Shown: positions 1-6,040 of the stretch, one piece after another
Numbering within the stretch: position 1 is the stretch's first letter
Layout of the letters: the number at the start of each line of letters is the position of its first letter
Assembly (NCBI GenBank): GCA_020425835.1
Contig: JAGQRC010000248.1
Location: forward strand, 1 to 6,084
Length of the DNA stretch: 6,084 nucleotides
Origin: Planctomycetota bacterium
Lineage (GTDB): Bacteria > Planctomycetota > UBA8108 > UBA1146 > JAJFFE01
Direction of reading: 5' to 3'
The notes under the pieces: generated by a model
Databases searched by the model: none
What the model saw: the letters and a program-made list of their open reading frames with translations, nothing else
What the model was told of the DNA's origin: nothing
Translations under genes and position numbers: made by a program

Positions 1-480
1 GACGGCACGGCCGATCTCGACGACCTGGTTGACGAGGAACTGCCGGACCGTCTCGACGTCCGACGTGCAGCGTTGGACGAGGTCGCCGGTCTCGGCGCCG
101 TCGTGGTACGCCGCGGGTAGGCGCTGCAAGTGGTCGAAGAGTCGATCACGCAGGTCGCGAACGATCCCTTCGGTCGCGTAGGCAGCCCACCGCCCGCGGA
201 GATAGGTGAACGCGCCGGCGACCACCGCCAACACCGCCATCACCCCGGCGAACGCCCAGAGGCTCTCGCGCAACGCCGCACGCCCTCCGAACAAATCGAC
301 GATCGCGCGGATCCGCGGCTCGTCCGACGGCTCGCTCGAGAGGACGCCGTCCAGCGCGACGGACGGCAAGTACTGAACGAGGTAGAGGAGGACGCTCGCG
401 ACGACCAGCGCGAGGATCGCCGCACCGTAAGCACGGCGGTATCCCTCCATCAGATTCCAGATTCTCGCGAAACGATGCAT
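1..480 (-). CDS. ABC exporter, transmembrane-domain N-terminus (partial, C-terminus beyond left edge)
   Basis: This is the first 160 residues of an ABC-type exporter permease, probably a fused TMD-NBD half-transporter of the MsbA/MdlB type; the ATPase part would lie outside the window. Two hydrophobic segments are visible, about residues 18-43 and 74-94. Between them is an acidic, probably periplasmic loop (48-72). After the second segment comes the cytoplasmic coupling region typical of the ABC_membrane family: RDLRDRLFDHLQRLP (108-122), then a Y-H-D-x-x-x-T-G-D-L-V-Q-R stretch (125-137) and S-D-V-E-T-V (140-145). In this family those segments run LR..LF.hLq.lp..ff....tGdL.sR...Dv. The ATG at 480-478 is chosen because GGAG lies 6 nt upstream (487-490); in-frame GTG codons at 504, 501 and 495 are less well placed. 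The substrate cannot be told: lipid, peptide and drug exporters all share this part. The frame stays open to base 1. Confidence 0.85.
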   Translation of the reverse strand, partial: MHRFARIWNLMEGYRRAYGAAILALVVASVLLYLVQYLPSVALDGVLSSEPSDEPRIRAIVDLFGGRAALRESLWAFAGVMAVLAVVAGAFTYLRGRWAAYATEGIVRDLRDRLFDHLQRLPAAYHDGAETGDLVQRCTSDVETVRQFLVNQVVEIGRAV

Positions 481-486
481 GACATG

Positions 487-490
487 CTCC
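487..490 (-). promoter_or_regulatory. Shine-Dalgarno of the ABC exporter gene
   Basis: On the minus strand GGAG lies 6 nt before the ATG at 480 and decides this start over the in-frame GTG codons upstream. The surrounding hexamer CGGAGC (486-491) is exactly complementary to GCTCCG, which is present in each of the tandem repeats immediately upstream. Confidence 0.6.
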
Positions 491-510
491 GACACTCGCA
501 CCACGACGAA

Positions 511-574
511 CCGCGGAGCGAGGAGGCACCGCGGAGCGAGGAGGCACCGCGGAGCGAGGAGGCGCCGCGGAGCG
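511..574. repeat. 18-bp tandem repeat, about 3.5 copies
   Basis: The unit CCGCGGAGCGAGGAGGCA is present at 511-528 and identically at 529-546. A third copy at 547-564 has one change (final A to G), and a 10-bp partial copy CCGCGGAGCG follows at 565-574. Each copy holds the palindrome CCGCGG. Read toward the ABC gene (minus strand), each full unit carries CCTCCT, and all four copies carry GCTCCG. The array lies 31-94 bp upstream of the ABC start codon, in its probable leader or promoter region. The period is a multiple of three, but I see no convincing protein across it. There are no unique spacers, so it is not a CRISPR array. Confidence 0.9.
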
Positions 575-722
575 GCGACGCTTCGCGGCGGGACAGGTAG
601 TTTCGGTCGGTGGATCGGGTCGACGACGGTTCCTGCCGGCGGCCGGGCCGCAGACGGAGCAAACTCCGGGTTCGGGGCAGGAATGCAGTCGAAGACGCCC
701 GAGCTACCAGGCCATCGAGAAC

Positions 723-743
723 GCGCGTCGGTTTCCGACGCGC
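723..743. repeat. Perfect hairpin, 9-bp stem and 3-nt loop
   Basis: GCGCGTCGG (723-731), loop TTT, CCGACGCGC (735-743). The stem is GC-rich and stable, but neither strand has a T-run after it, so a canonical intrinsic terminator is not supported. It lies in the gene-free stretch about 240 bp upstream of the ABC start. Confidence 0.5.
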
Positions 744-1132
744 CGTTCGATCGGCCGAGCACGAACGGATCTCGGGAACGCACCCCAGCAGCGAGCCCAC
801 TGTGAGAAGGGCGAGCGCCGCAGAGCGAGTCGGCGAGATCGGTCCGCTTCGAGGTCTTCGACGATGAATCCGGCTTCAGCGCGAAAGGACGACTCGTCCC
901 TCGAGAAGCCGAAGGTCGTGTCTAGACCCGCGGTCGATCGCGTCGGGTCACCCGTCGAATGATCATCGAAGGTCCTTTCGCGATGAGTGGAGGAGCAGAA
1001 GCACGGCGACACACGCGCCGACGCCAAACCCTGAGTTCAGGGCCATGGGCGGCCAACTGTACCGACTCCGAGCGTCGGGGCAACCTCTCGGTCGGTCGAA
1101 AACTCGCGGCGTGCGAAACCGCCCCGACCGAG

Positions 1133-1146
1133 CTCGTCCGGACGAG
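1133..1146. repeat. 14-bp perfect palindrome (possible operator)
   Basis: CTCGTCCGGACGAG is a perfect dyad without a spacer, about 30 bp beyond the terminator of the thioredoxin-like gene. Its first base touches the right arm of a 9-bp inverted repeat (1087-1095 with 1124-1132). A homodimeric regulator could bind here, but nothing identifies one, and chance dyads are fairly frequent in GC-rich DNA. Confidence 0.3.
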
Positions 1147-1167
1147 ACGGAAGGTCGTGCTCCTTCG

Positions 1168-1206
1168 AAAAGGAACGGCCCCTCGATCGGGGAGATCGAG
1201 GGGCCG
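1168..1206 (-). terminator. Intrinsic (Rho-independent) terminator of the thioredoxin-like gene
   Basis: A 13-bp perfect stem (1206-1194 with 1188-1176 on the minus strand, core GGCCCCTCGATC/GATCGAGGGGCC) encloses a 5-nt loop, TCCCC. The minus strand continues with TTCCTTTT (1175-1168), a U-rich tail in the transcript. The hairpin begins 30 nt after the TAG stop at 1238-1236. On the plus strand the stem is followed by G/C-rich sequence without a T-run, so termination should act only on minus-strand transcription. It separates this gene from the ABC exporter gene downstream, which therefore needs its own promoter. Confidence 0.9.
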
Positions 1207-1235
1207 GGCCTCCGGTCGTCGGGCTGTCGTCTCGT

Positions 1236-2249
1236 CTATCCGCCGACCGGCTCGGCAGGCTTCGGGGTCTCCGGCTTCGCCGTCTCACCGCCCTTCATGC
1301 CGTCTTCGCACTCTTGAACCTTGGCCGCGATCGCCTTCTGGGCCTGCGGCTCTTCCTTGAGCATCTCGTCCTTCGCGATCCGCTCGAGGAGGCCCTTGGC
1401 CTCGGCGAACTTCTTCTGCTCGATCAGGGACATCGAACAACCGAACGCCAGGTTGCAGAACTCCATCCCGGCGAGATTCTTCGACTTCGTCATGTACTCG
1501 TAGATCTGGCTCCAGTGCTCCGCGGTCGGCGGCGAGCTGTTGGGCCCCGGCTCCGGGAAGATCTTCTCGACGAGATCCATCAGCCCCTTCTTCTCCTCGG
1601 CGCCGAGGATCTTGGGCAGGATCCCGTGCTTGCCCTCGGGATCGAGTGTGCGCGCCTTCTTGAGGATCGGCCCGTAGCCCTCGTAGCCGAGGAAATCATC
1701 CTTGGCGAGTTGACCGACGCCTTTGACGAAGAGCGCGACGTCCGGTTTCTCCGCCTTCTCGGCCGCCAACATCTTGCCGATCGTCTCCTTGTTGGCCTTC
1801 AACTCGGTGAGATGGGTGAGATAGGCCTGGGGGCCGTTCGGCTGGTAGCCGGTCCTTGCGTAGGGCAACCCTTCGGGAGTCGCGAGGATGACCGTGGGGT
1901 AGCCGGCCGCGCCGTAGGAGTCGCGCAGCTTCTCGCTCGCTTTCATGTCGACGACCTTGGCCTTGGCTTCCTCCGAGTTCGGGAAGTCGAGGAACAGGTA
2001 GACGTAGTCGTTGGCGACCTTCTCGATGAACTCCGGCTTCGAGAAGACCTCGCCCTCGAGCCGCTTGCACCAGATGCACCAGTCGCTTCCGGTGATCAGG
2101 ACGAAGAGGTCCTTCTTCTCCTTCTGCGCCTGCTCCTTCGCTCGCGTGATGTCGGTCAGCCAGGGCAGCGCGGCCGGCTCCTCGGCAGAAGCGGGAGCCG
2201 TCGCCAAGGCGGCGACCAGCGCGAGCGCGACGGTGAGAAGTTGCTTCAA
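1236..2249 (-). CDS. Secreted thioredoxin-fold protein with CIWC motif and TPR-like C-terminal half
   Basis: The product has 337 residues. Residues 1-22 form a Sec signal peptide (MKQLLTVALALVAALATAPASA, split here as 1-10 basic/hydrophobic and 11-22 hydrophobic ending A-S-A) with cleavage before E23, so the protein should be periplasmic or exported. Residues about 28-150 form a thioredoxin-like domain: strand DLFVLITG (47-54), active site S-D-W-C58-I-W-C61-K, L-x-x-E-V-F (64-69), strand YVYLFLDF (82-89) and the cis-proline segment GYPTVIL (116-122). The G-S-D-W-C-x-W-C type with E-V-F behind it belongs to the Thioredoxin_7/DUF255-like group, common in Planctomycetota and Verrucomicrobiota. 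Residues about 255-318 look like helical TPR repeats (N-L-A-F-G-C, then F-A-E-A-K-G-L-L-E-R-I-A) and carry C265, C271 and C314. The tail is Pro/Lys-rich. Redox activity is likely from the motif; the partner is unknown. The start is TTG, supported by AAGGAG 6 nt upstream. It is probably monocistronic, closed by the terminator at 1168-1206. Confidence 0.9.
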   Translation of the reverse strand: MKQLLTVALALVAALATAPASAEEPAALPWLTDITRAKEQAQKEKKDLFVLITGSDWCIWCKRLEGEVFSKPEFIEKVANDYVYLFLDFPNSEEAKAKVVDMKASEKLRDSYGAAGYPTVILATPEGLPYARTGYQPNGPQAYLTHLTELKANKETIGKMLAAEKAEKPDVALFVKGVGQLAKDDFLGYEGYGPILKKARTLDPEGKHGILPKILGAEEKKGLMDLVEKIFPEPGPNSSPPTAEHWSQIYEYMTKSKNLAGMEFCNLAFGCSMSLIEQKKFAEAKGLLERIAKDEMLKEEPQAQKAIAAKVQECEDGMKGGETAKPETPKPAEPVGG

Positions 2250-2255
2250 GGCGTT

Positions 2256-2261
2256 CTCCTT
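2256..2261 (-). promoter_or_regulatory. Strong Shine-Dalgarno fixing a TTG start
   Basis: The minus strand reads AAGGAG, then AACGCC, then TTG at 2249. This near-ideal ribosome binding site with 6-nt spacing supports TTG as the true start. The signal peptide begins immediately there with Met-Lys-Gln-Leu-Leu. Confidence 0.8.
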
Positions 2262-2339
2262 GGTTGGCGGTCACGAGCCGCCGATCGGTGGGTCGCGGGC
2301 GGTGCCGCGGAGCGGGCGGCGGGAGCGCCCGGACGCGTG

Positions 2340-2368
2340 AAACTAGAGCACGCGCGGAAGTCCGACAA
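2340..2368 (-). promoter_or_regulatory. Possible sigma-70-like promoter for the thioredoxin-like gene
   Basis: On the minus strand TTGTCG (2368-2363; 4 of 6 to TTGACA) is followed after 17 bp by TAGTTT (2345-2340; 3 of 6 to TATAAT). This would give a leader of about 80 nt. The match is modest, but this is the only A/T-rich patch in the region and the spacing is right. It rests on consensus matching only. Confidence 0.25.
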
Positions 2369-2396
2369 CCCCAGAGCGCCCCGAGAACAAGTCTGG

Positions 2397-2425
2397 TTGC
2401 CAGCCGCGCCGGGCTGCTGCATCCT
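2397..2425 (+). promoter_or_regulatory. Possible promoter for the symporter operon
   Basis: TTGCCA (2397-2402; 5 of 6 to the -35 consensus) is followed after 17 bp by CATCCT (2420-2425; 3 of 6 to the -10 consensus). It faces away from the candidate minus-strand promoter 30 bp to its left, as expected for a divergent intergenic region. A 7-bp hairpin (CTCCGCT at 2424-2430, AGCGGAG at 2434-2440) overlaps the predicted start of transcription and could be an operator or leader structure. The -10 match is poor. Confidence 0.2.
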
Positions 2426-2440
2426 CCGCTCGCAGCGGAG
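2424..2440. repeat. 7-bp inverted repeat in the divergent intergenic region
   Basis: CTCCGCT (2424-2430), loop CGC, AGCGGAG (2434-2440). It sits between the two divergent genes, about 140 bp before the symporter start. It may be an operator half-site pair or a leader hairpin. The rest of 2250-2579 shows no gene; the open frames crossing it are antisense extensions of neighbouring genes. Confidence 0.4.
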
Positions 2441-2579
2441 CTTCTCGTCGAACGGTGGTCGACCCCACCCGAGGAGCCCGGCGTCCCGGGGTTCGGCCCG
2501 ACGACCCCCGATCGGCGACCGGAGTTCCGTCCCGAGCCCGCCCTCCTCCCTGGGGATCGCTCCTCCGAAAGCACCTCGC

Positions 2580-4550
2580 ATGACCCTGAGCTGGATCGAC
2601 TGGACGGTGATCGTCGGCTACTTCGCGTTCACCATCCTGGTCGGGATCGTGATGCGCAAGCGCGCGAGCTCCAGCGTCGACGAGTACTTCCTCTCGGGTC
2701 GGACCCTGCCGTGGTGGCTGGCCGGAACCTCGATGGTGGCGACCTCCTTCGCCTCGGACACCCCGCTCGTCGTCAGTGGCTGGGTCCGGGACTTCGGCAT
2801 CTGGAAGAACTGGCTCTGGTGGTGTTACGCGATGACCGGGATGTTCGGGGTCTTCGTGTTCGCCCGCTGGTGGCGTCGGTCCGGGGTCATGACCAAGGCG
2901 GAGCTGACCGAGCTCCGATACGGGGGCCGGGAGGCGCGATTGCTTCGCGGATTCCTCGGTGTCCTGCACGCCGGCGTCATGAACACGATGGTCCTCAACT
3001 GGGTCATCGTGGCCGCGAAGAAGATCCTGGGCGTCGTGTTCGAGATCGACGACACCGCGGCTGTCGCGATCGCCTGTGGCATCGCCATGAGCTACTCGCT
3101 GTTGTCGGGATTCTGGGGCGTGGTGATCACCGACCTCGTGCAGTTCGCGATCGCGGTCACCGGGGCGGTCTGCCTGGCGACGATCTGTTGGAGCGACGTC
3201 GGCGGCATCGAGGCGGTGCGCCACGTCGTGGAGGTCGACCCGAAGCTCGGGCAGACGCTTTCCTTTCTGCCGAGTCCCGAGTCAGCAACGAACGGAATCC
3301 TCGACCCCAGATTCTGGACCGCCCCGGTCGCCGCACTCGCCGTCTACCTCGGCGTCGCCTGGTGGTCGGTCGAGGGCGCCGACGGCAGCCCGACGCTGGT
3401 TCAGCGCGTCGCGGCCTCCCGCGACGAGCGGCAAGGGATGCTCGCGGTGATGTGGTTCAACGTCGCGCACTACGCGCTGCGTCCCTGGCCCTGGATCCTC
3501 GTCGGTCTCGCCTCGCTCGTCGTCCTCCCGAAACTCGAGGTGCGTGCACCAGTCGCCGGCTTCGTCCAGGAGATCGATACCGAGGGCCGAACGCTCACGC
3601 TCGTCGAGCCGAACGCCCAGGCGACCGAGCACGTCGTCGAACTCGCGCCTCACGACCACGCCGACGATTGGCAGATCGAGAAGATCGTGGTGCGCCAGGG
3701 CGTCAACGTGGCCGAGGGAGATCTCCTCGGTCGCAGTGATGCCGAACGCGCCTACATCGTGATGCTGCGTCGCTACCTGCCGATCGGCCTCCTCGGGTTG
3801 GTGATCGCGTCCTTGTTGGCGGCCTTCATGTCGACGATCGACACCCACGTGAACCTCGCCGCGTCGTTCTTCGTCAACGATGTCTATCGCCGCTTCTGGC
3901 GACCCCACGAGGATACCGGGCACTACGTGCTCGTTGCCCGCCTGGCGAGTCTCGGCGTCCTGGCCGTGGGCGGTCTCCTCGCGTTGACCTCCGACCACAT
4001 CGGAAAGCTGTTCGAGTTCTTCCTCGCGTTCCTCGCCGGCGTCGGCCCGATCTACATGCTCCGTTGGCTCTGGTGGCGCATTGCCGCGCGCACCGAGATC
4101 GTCGCGCTGGTCACTTCCGCGGCGATTGCGACGACCCTGACCTATGTCGAGGTGGAGTGGCCCAGCACCCCACTCTCGCCGGGTGGCAAGCTGGAGCCGG
4201 CGGGGCGGCTGCTGCTGGTCGTCGGTTGCTCACTCTTCGCGAGTCTGCTCGCGATCGCGCTCCTTCCGAAACCGAATCCGGAGCGACTCGTCGACTTCTA
4301 TCGTCGCGTGCGCCCGTTCGGAGCGTGGGGACCAGTGCGCGCACTGGCTCCGGACGTCGAGCGCGATCCCCACGCGCGTGCCGCGCTGGTCGGAATCGTC
4401 GGCGGTCTCGCGTTGGTCTTCGGCGCGCTCTTCGGGTCCGGCTGTCTCCTGCTCGAGCGTCCCGGTGCCCTTCCCGCCGCGATCGTCACCGTGGTCGGGG
4501 CCATCGTCACGAGCTGGAGTCTCTCGAGGATTGCGCGGGGCGGCTCATGA
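2580..4550 (+). CDS. SSS-family sodium:solute symporter with an enlarged, barrel-sandwich-like gate loop
   Basis: The product is a 656-residue inner-membrane secondary transporter of the solute:sodium symporter family (LeuT fold). The first helix covers residues 8-25, followed by the signature D-E-Y-F-L-S-G-R (34-41), L-P-W-W-L-A-G-T-S-M-V-A-T-S-F (43-57) and D-T-P-L (60-63). A W-W-S-V-E-G segment follows mid-protein. The helix equivalent to TM8 has A-A-F-M-S418-T419-I-D-T-H-V-N (414-425), then F-V-N-D-V-Y-R-R-F (431-439); S418 and T419 line up with the Na2-site serines of vSGLT. Between the helix ending V-V-L-P317 and A391-Y there are about 73 residues, roughly twice the vSGLT spacing. They contain V-R-A-P-V-A-G-F-V (321-329) and V-R-Q-G-V-N-V-A-E-G-D-L-L-G-R (371-385), which resemble a lipoyl/HlyD-type barrel-sandwich hybrid. 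The C-terminus adds two further hydrophobic stretches. The start ATG has no visible Shine-Dalgarno but is the natural family N-terminus. The substrate is unproven; the hexosaminidase next door suggests an amino-sugar compound. Confidence 0.93.
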   Translation: MTLSWIDWTVIVGYFAFTILVGIVMRKRASSSVDEYFLSGRTLPWWLAGTSMVATSFASDTPLVVSGWVRDFGIWKNWLWWCYAMTGMFGVFVFARWWRRSGVMTKAELTELRYGGREARLLRGFLGVLHAGVMNTMVLNWVIVAAKKILGVVFEIDDTAAVAIACGIAMSYSLLSGFWGVVITDLVQFAIAVTGAVCLATICWSDVGGIEAVRHVVEVDPKLGQTLSFLPSPESATNGILDPRFWTAPVAALAVYLGVAWWSVEGADGSPTLVQRVAASRDERQGMLAVMWFNVAHYALRPWPWILVGLASLVVLPKLEVRAPVAGFVQEIDTEGRTLTLVEPNAQATEHVVELAPHDHADDWQIEKIVVRQGVNVAEGDLLGRSDAERAYIVMLRRYLPIGLLGLVIASLLAAFMSTIDTHVNLAASFFVNDVYRRFWRPHEDTGHYVLVARLASLGVLAVGGLLALTSDHIGKLFEFFLAFLAGVGPIYMLRWLWWRIAARTEIVALVTSAAIATTLTYVEVEWPSTPLSPGGKLEPAGRLLLVVGCSLFASLLAIALLPKPNPERLVDFYRRVRPFGAWGPVRALAPDVERDPHARAALVGIVGGLALVFGALFGSGCLLLERPGALPAAIVTVVGAIVTSWSLSRIARGGS

Positions 4551-6040
4551 GCGTCGATGTTCCGCTGATCCCGCGACCCCGACACGTCGAGGCTCGCCCC
4601 GACTCGTTCTCGCTGCGACGGTTGACCGACATGGTGCTGGTCGATTGGCCGGGCACGACCCGCGATGCGACCCGCGCCGTCGCGTCGCGAGCGTCGAACG
4701 ATCTCCACTCGGCGCTCGGTTGGCCGGTGCCGTTCCGCGACGACGGCGCCCTGCGCATTCGGCACGCCGAGAGCTCGGCCGAAGAAGCGTACTCCCTGGA
4801 GATCGGGGCGAGATCGGTAACGATCGAGGCATCGACGCCGCGCGGAGTGGCCCATGCGACGAGCACGCTCCTCCAGCTCGTGGAGTCGGCGGTGATCGAT
4901 GGGGCGCCGAGGCTTCCGGGCCTGCGCATCGACGATGCGCCCCGGTTTCCGTGGCGCGGGATGCACCTCGATGTCTGCCGACACTTCTTCGACGTCGGCT
5001 TCGTCGAGCACTACCTCGACCTCCTCGCGACGCATCGGCTCAACGTCTTCCACTGGCATCTCACCGAGGATCAGGGGTGGCGGCTCGAGGTCCCTCGCCA
5101 TCCGAGGCTCACCTCCACCTCCGCTTGGCGGGACGAAGACGGGGAGCGGTACGGGGGGTTCTACACCGCGGAGGATGTGCGACGCGTCGTTCGCTACGCG
5201 GCCGACCGAGGGATCGAAGTGATCCCCGAGATCGAGCTGCCCGGGCACGCAGTAGCCGCACTCGCGGCCTTCCCGGAGCTCTCCTGCCGCGGGGAGCCCA
5301 TGCCCGTCGCGACCACCTGGGGCATCTTCGACGACGTCTACTGCGCGGGGAACGATGCGGTGTTCGCGTTCCTCGCGGATGTCTTCGACGTGGTCGTCGA
5401 TCTGTTTCCGAGTGAGCGCGTGCACATCGGGGGCGACGAGTGTCCGAAGGCGCGATGGCAGGAGTGCGCGAGGTGCCGGGCGCGCAGCGCGGCAGAGGGG
5501 CTCACCAGTGGCGAGGAGCTCCAGAGCTGGTTCGTCCGACGCGTCAGCGGCCTGCTCCACGACCGCGGCAAGCGGCTCATCGGTTGGGACGAGATCCTCG
5601 AGGGAGGCCTCGCTCCGGACGCGACGGTGATGTCGTGGCGCGGAACGGCGGGCGCGATCGAAGCCGCACGCTCGGGGCACGAGGTCATCCTCTGCCCGAC
5701 GAGCCACTGCTACTTCGACTATCAACAGGCGGACTCGCCGATCGAGCCGGGCGCACACGGGGTCATTCCTCTGGAGACGGTCTACGCGTTCGAGCCGGTG
5801 CCGGAGGAGCTCGACGAGACCGAGGCGCGCCTCGTGCTCGGCGGCCAGGGCAACGTGTGGACCGAGCGGATGGCGTCGCCTCGCGACGTCGAGTACATGG
5901 CCCTCCCCCGAATGTCGGCGCTCGCGGAGGCGCTCTGGTCCCCGGCGGCGGATCGCGACTTCGACGACTTCCGGACTCGACTCGACCCGCACCTCCGCCG
6001 GCTCGATCGACGGCGCGTGAACTACCGGAGGCCCAAGTGA
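4547..6040 (+). CDS. GH20 beta-N-acetylhexosaminidase, probably cytoplasmic
   Basis: The 497-residue protein is a family 20 glycoside hydrolase that removes terminal beta-linked GlcNAc or GalNAc by substrate-assisted catalysis. Residues about 5-128 are the GH20b alpha/beta domain and about 131-470 the catalytic TIM barrel. Visible active-site elements are W136-R137-G (arginine that binds the sugar), H169-W-H-L-T-E-D-Q-G-W178, P227-E-I-E-L-P-G-H234, the catalytic pair H-I-G-G-D297-E298, W347-D-E, M-S-W364-R-G, Y389-F-D391-Y and N-V-W438-T-E440. D297 orients the acetamido group and E298 is the acid/base. C299-P-K with C307 and C310 follow the pair, as in many bacterial members. The N-terminus (MSVDVPLIPRPRHVEARP) lacks a signal peptide, so the substrate must enter the cell. 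The ATG overlaps the symporter stop (ATGA), indicating translational coupling to a likely transport partner. Preference for chitobiose, glycoconjugate or other substrates cannot be read from sequence. Confidence 0.96.
   Translation: MSVDVPLIPRPRHVEARPDSFSLRRLTDMVLVDWPGTTRDATRAVASRASNDLHSALGWPVPFRDDGALRIRHAESSAEEAYSLEIGARSVTIEASTPRGVAHATSTLLQLVESAVIDGAPRLPGLRIDDAPRFPWRGMHLDVCRHFFDVGFVEHYLDLLATHRLNVFHWHLTEDQGWRLEVPRHPRLTSTSAWRDEDGERYGGFYTAEDVRRVVRYAADRGIEVIPEIELPGHAVAALAAFPELSCRGEPMPVATTWGIFDDVYCAGNDAVFAFLADVFDVVVDLFPSERVHIGGDECPKARWQECARCRARSAAEGLTSGEELQSWFVRRVSGLLHDRGKRLIGWDEILEGGLAPDATVMSWRGTAGAIEAARSGHEVILCPTSHCYFDYQQADSPIEPGAHGVIPLETVYAFEPVPEELDETEARLVLGGQGNVWTERMASPRDVEYMALPRMSALAEALWSPAADRDFDDFRTRLDPHLRRLDRRRVNYRRPK
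6027..6031 (+). promoter_or_regulatory. Shine-Dalgarno of the CutC-like gene inside the GH20 3' end
   Basis: GGAGG lies 5 nt before the GTG at 6037, inside the last codons of the hexosaminidase gene. The GTG overlaps the hexosaminidase TGA by 4 nt (GTGA). It supports GTG as the start of the next gene and coupled translation. Confidence 0.75.

Larger units (their letters stand above)
575..1167. other. Gene-free stretch between the ABC gene and the thioredoxin-like gene
   Basis: No reading frame here has a recognisable product, a good Shine-Dalgarno and a family-like sequence together. The open frames are Arg/Ser-rich and look like GC-driven noise. Several dyads are visible: a 9-bp perfect stem with a 3-nt loop at 723-743 (GCGCGTCGG/CCGACGCGC), CCCTGA-GT-TCAGGG at 1029-1042, an inverted repeat CTCGGTCGG (1087-1095) with CCGACCGAG (1124-1132), and a perfect 14-bp palindrome CTCGTCCGGACGAG at 1133-1146. 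No clear -35/-10 pair was found on the minus strand for the ABC gene. The stretch may hold that promoter, a small RNA or decayed sequence. Confidence 0.5.

Noticed and set aside
511..574. The direct repeats as a CRISPR array
   Set aside because: Units of 18 bp are contiguous with no unique spacers, and no cas genes are present.
130..600. A plus-strand frame that would encode R-S-E-E-A-P repeats at its C-terminus
   Set aside because: It lies antisense to the clear ABC exporter N-terminus. The repeat peptide is only the translation of the 18-bp DNA repeat.
723..743. The 9-bp hairpin as a second intrinsic terminator
   Set aside because: Neither strand has a T-run after the stem, and no gene ends nearby.
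704..1027. A 107-residue minus-strand frame in the gap starting at TTG
   Set aside because: No Shine-Dalgarno, no recognisable family and a composition like random GC-rich sequence. It could be tested by conservation, but I do not support it as a gene.
1314..2579. A 422-residue N-terminal extension of the symporter frame upstream of the ATG at 2580
   Set aside because: It runs antisense through the thioredoxin-like gene and the intergenic region, has Leu/Arg-rich unstructured composition, and the symporter family begins naturally at 2580.
2343..3998. Two minus-strand open frames (2343-3224 and 3282-3998) inside the symporter
   Set aside because: They are antisense shadows with His/Asp/Arg-rich composition and no recognisable motif.
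4298..5992. A 564-residue open frame on the minus strand over the symporter end and the hexosaminidase
   Set aside because: It mirrors the codons of genuine genes with GC-rich third positions. Its His/Arg/Glu-rich composition has no family signature, and the plus-strand gene is certain.
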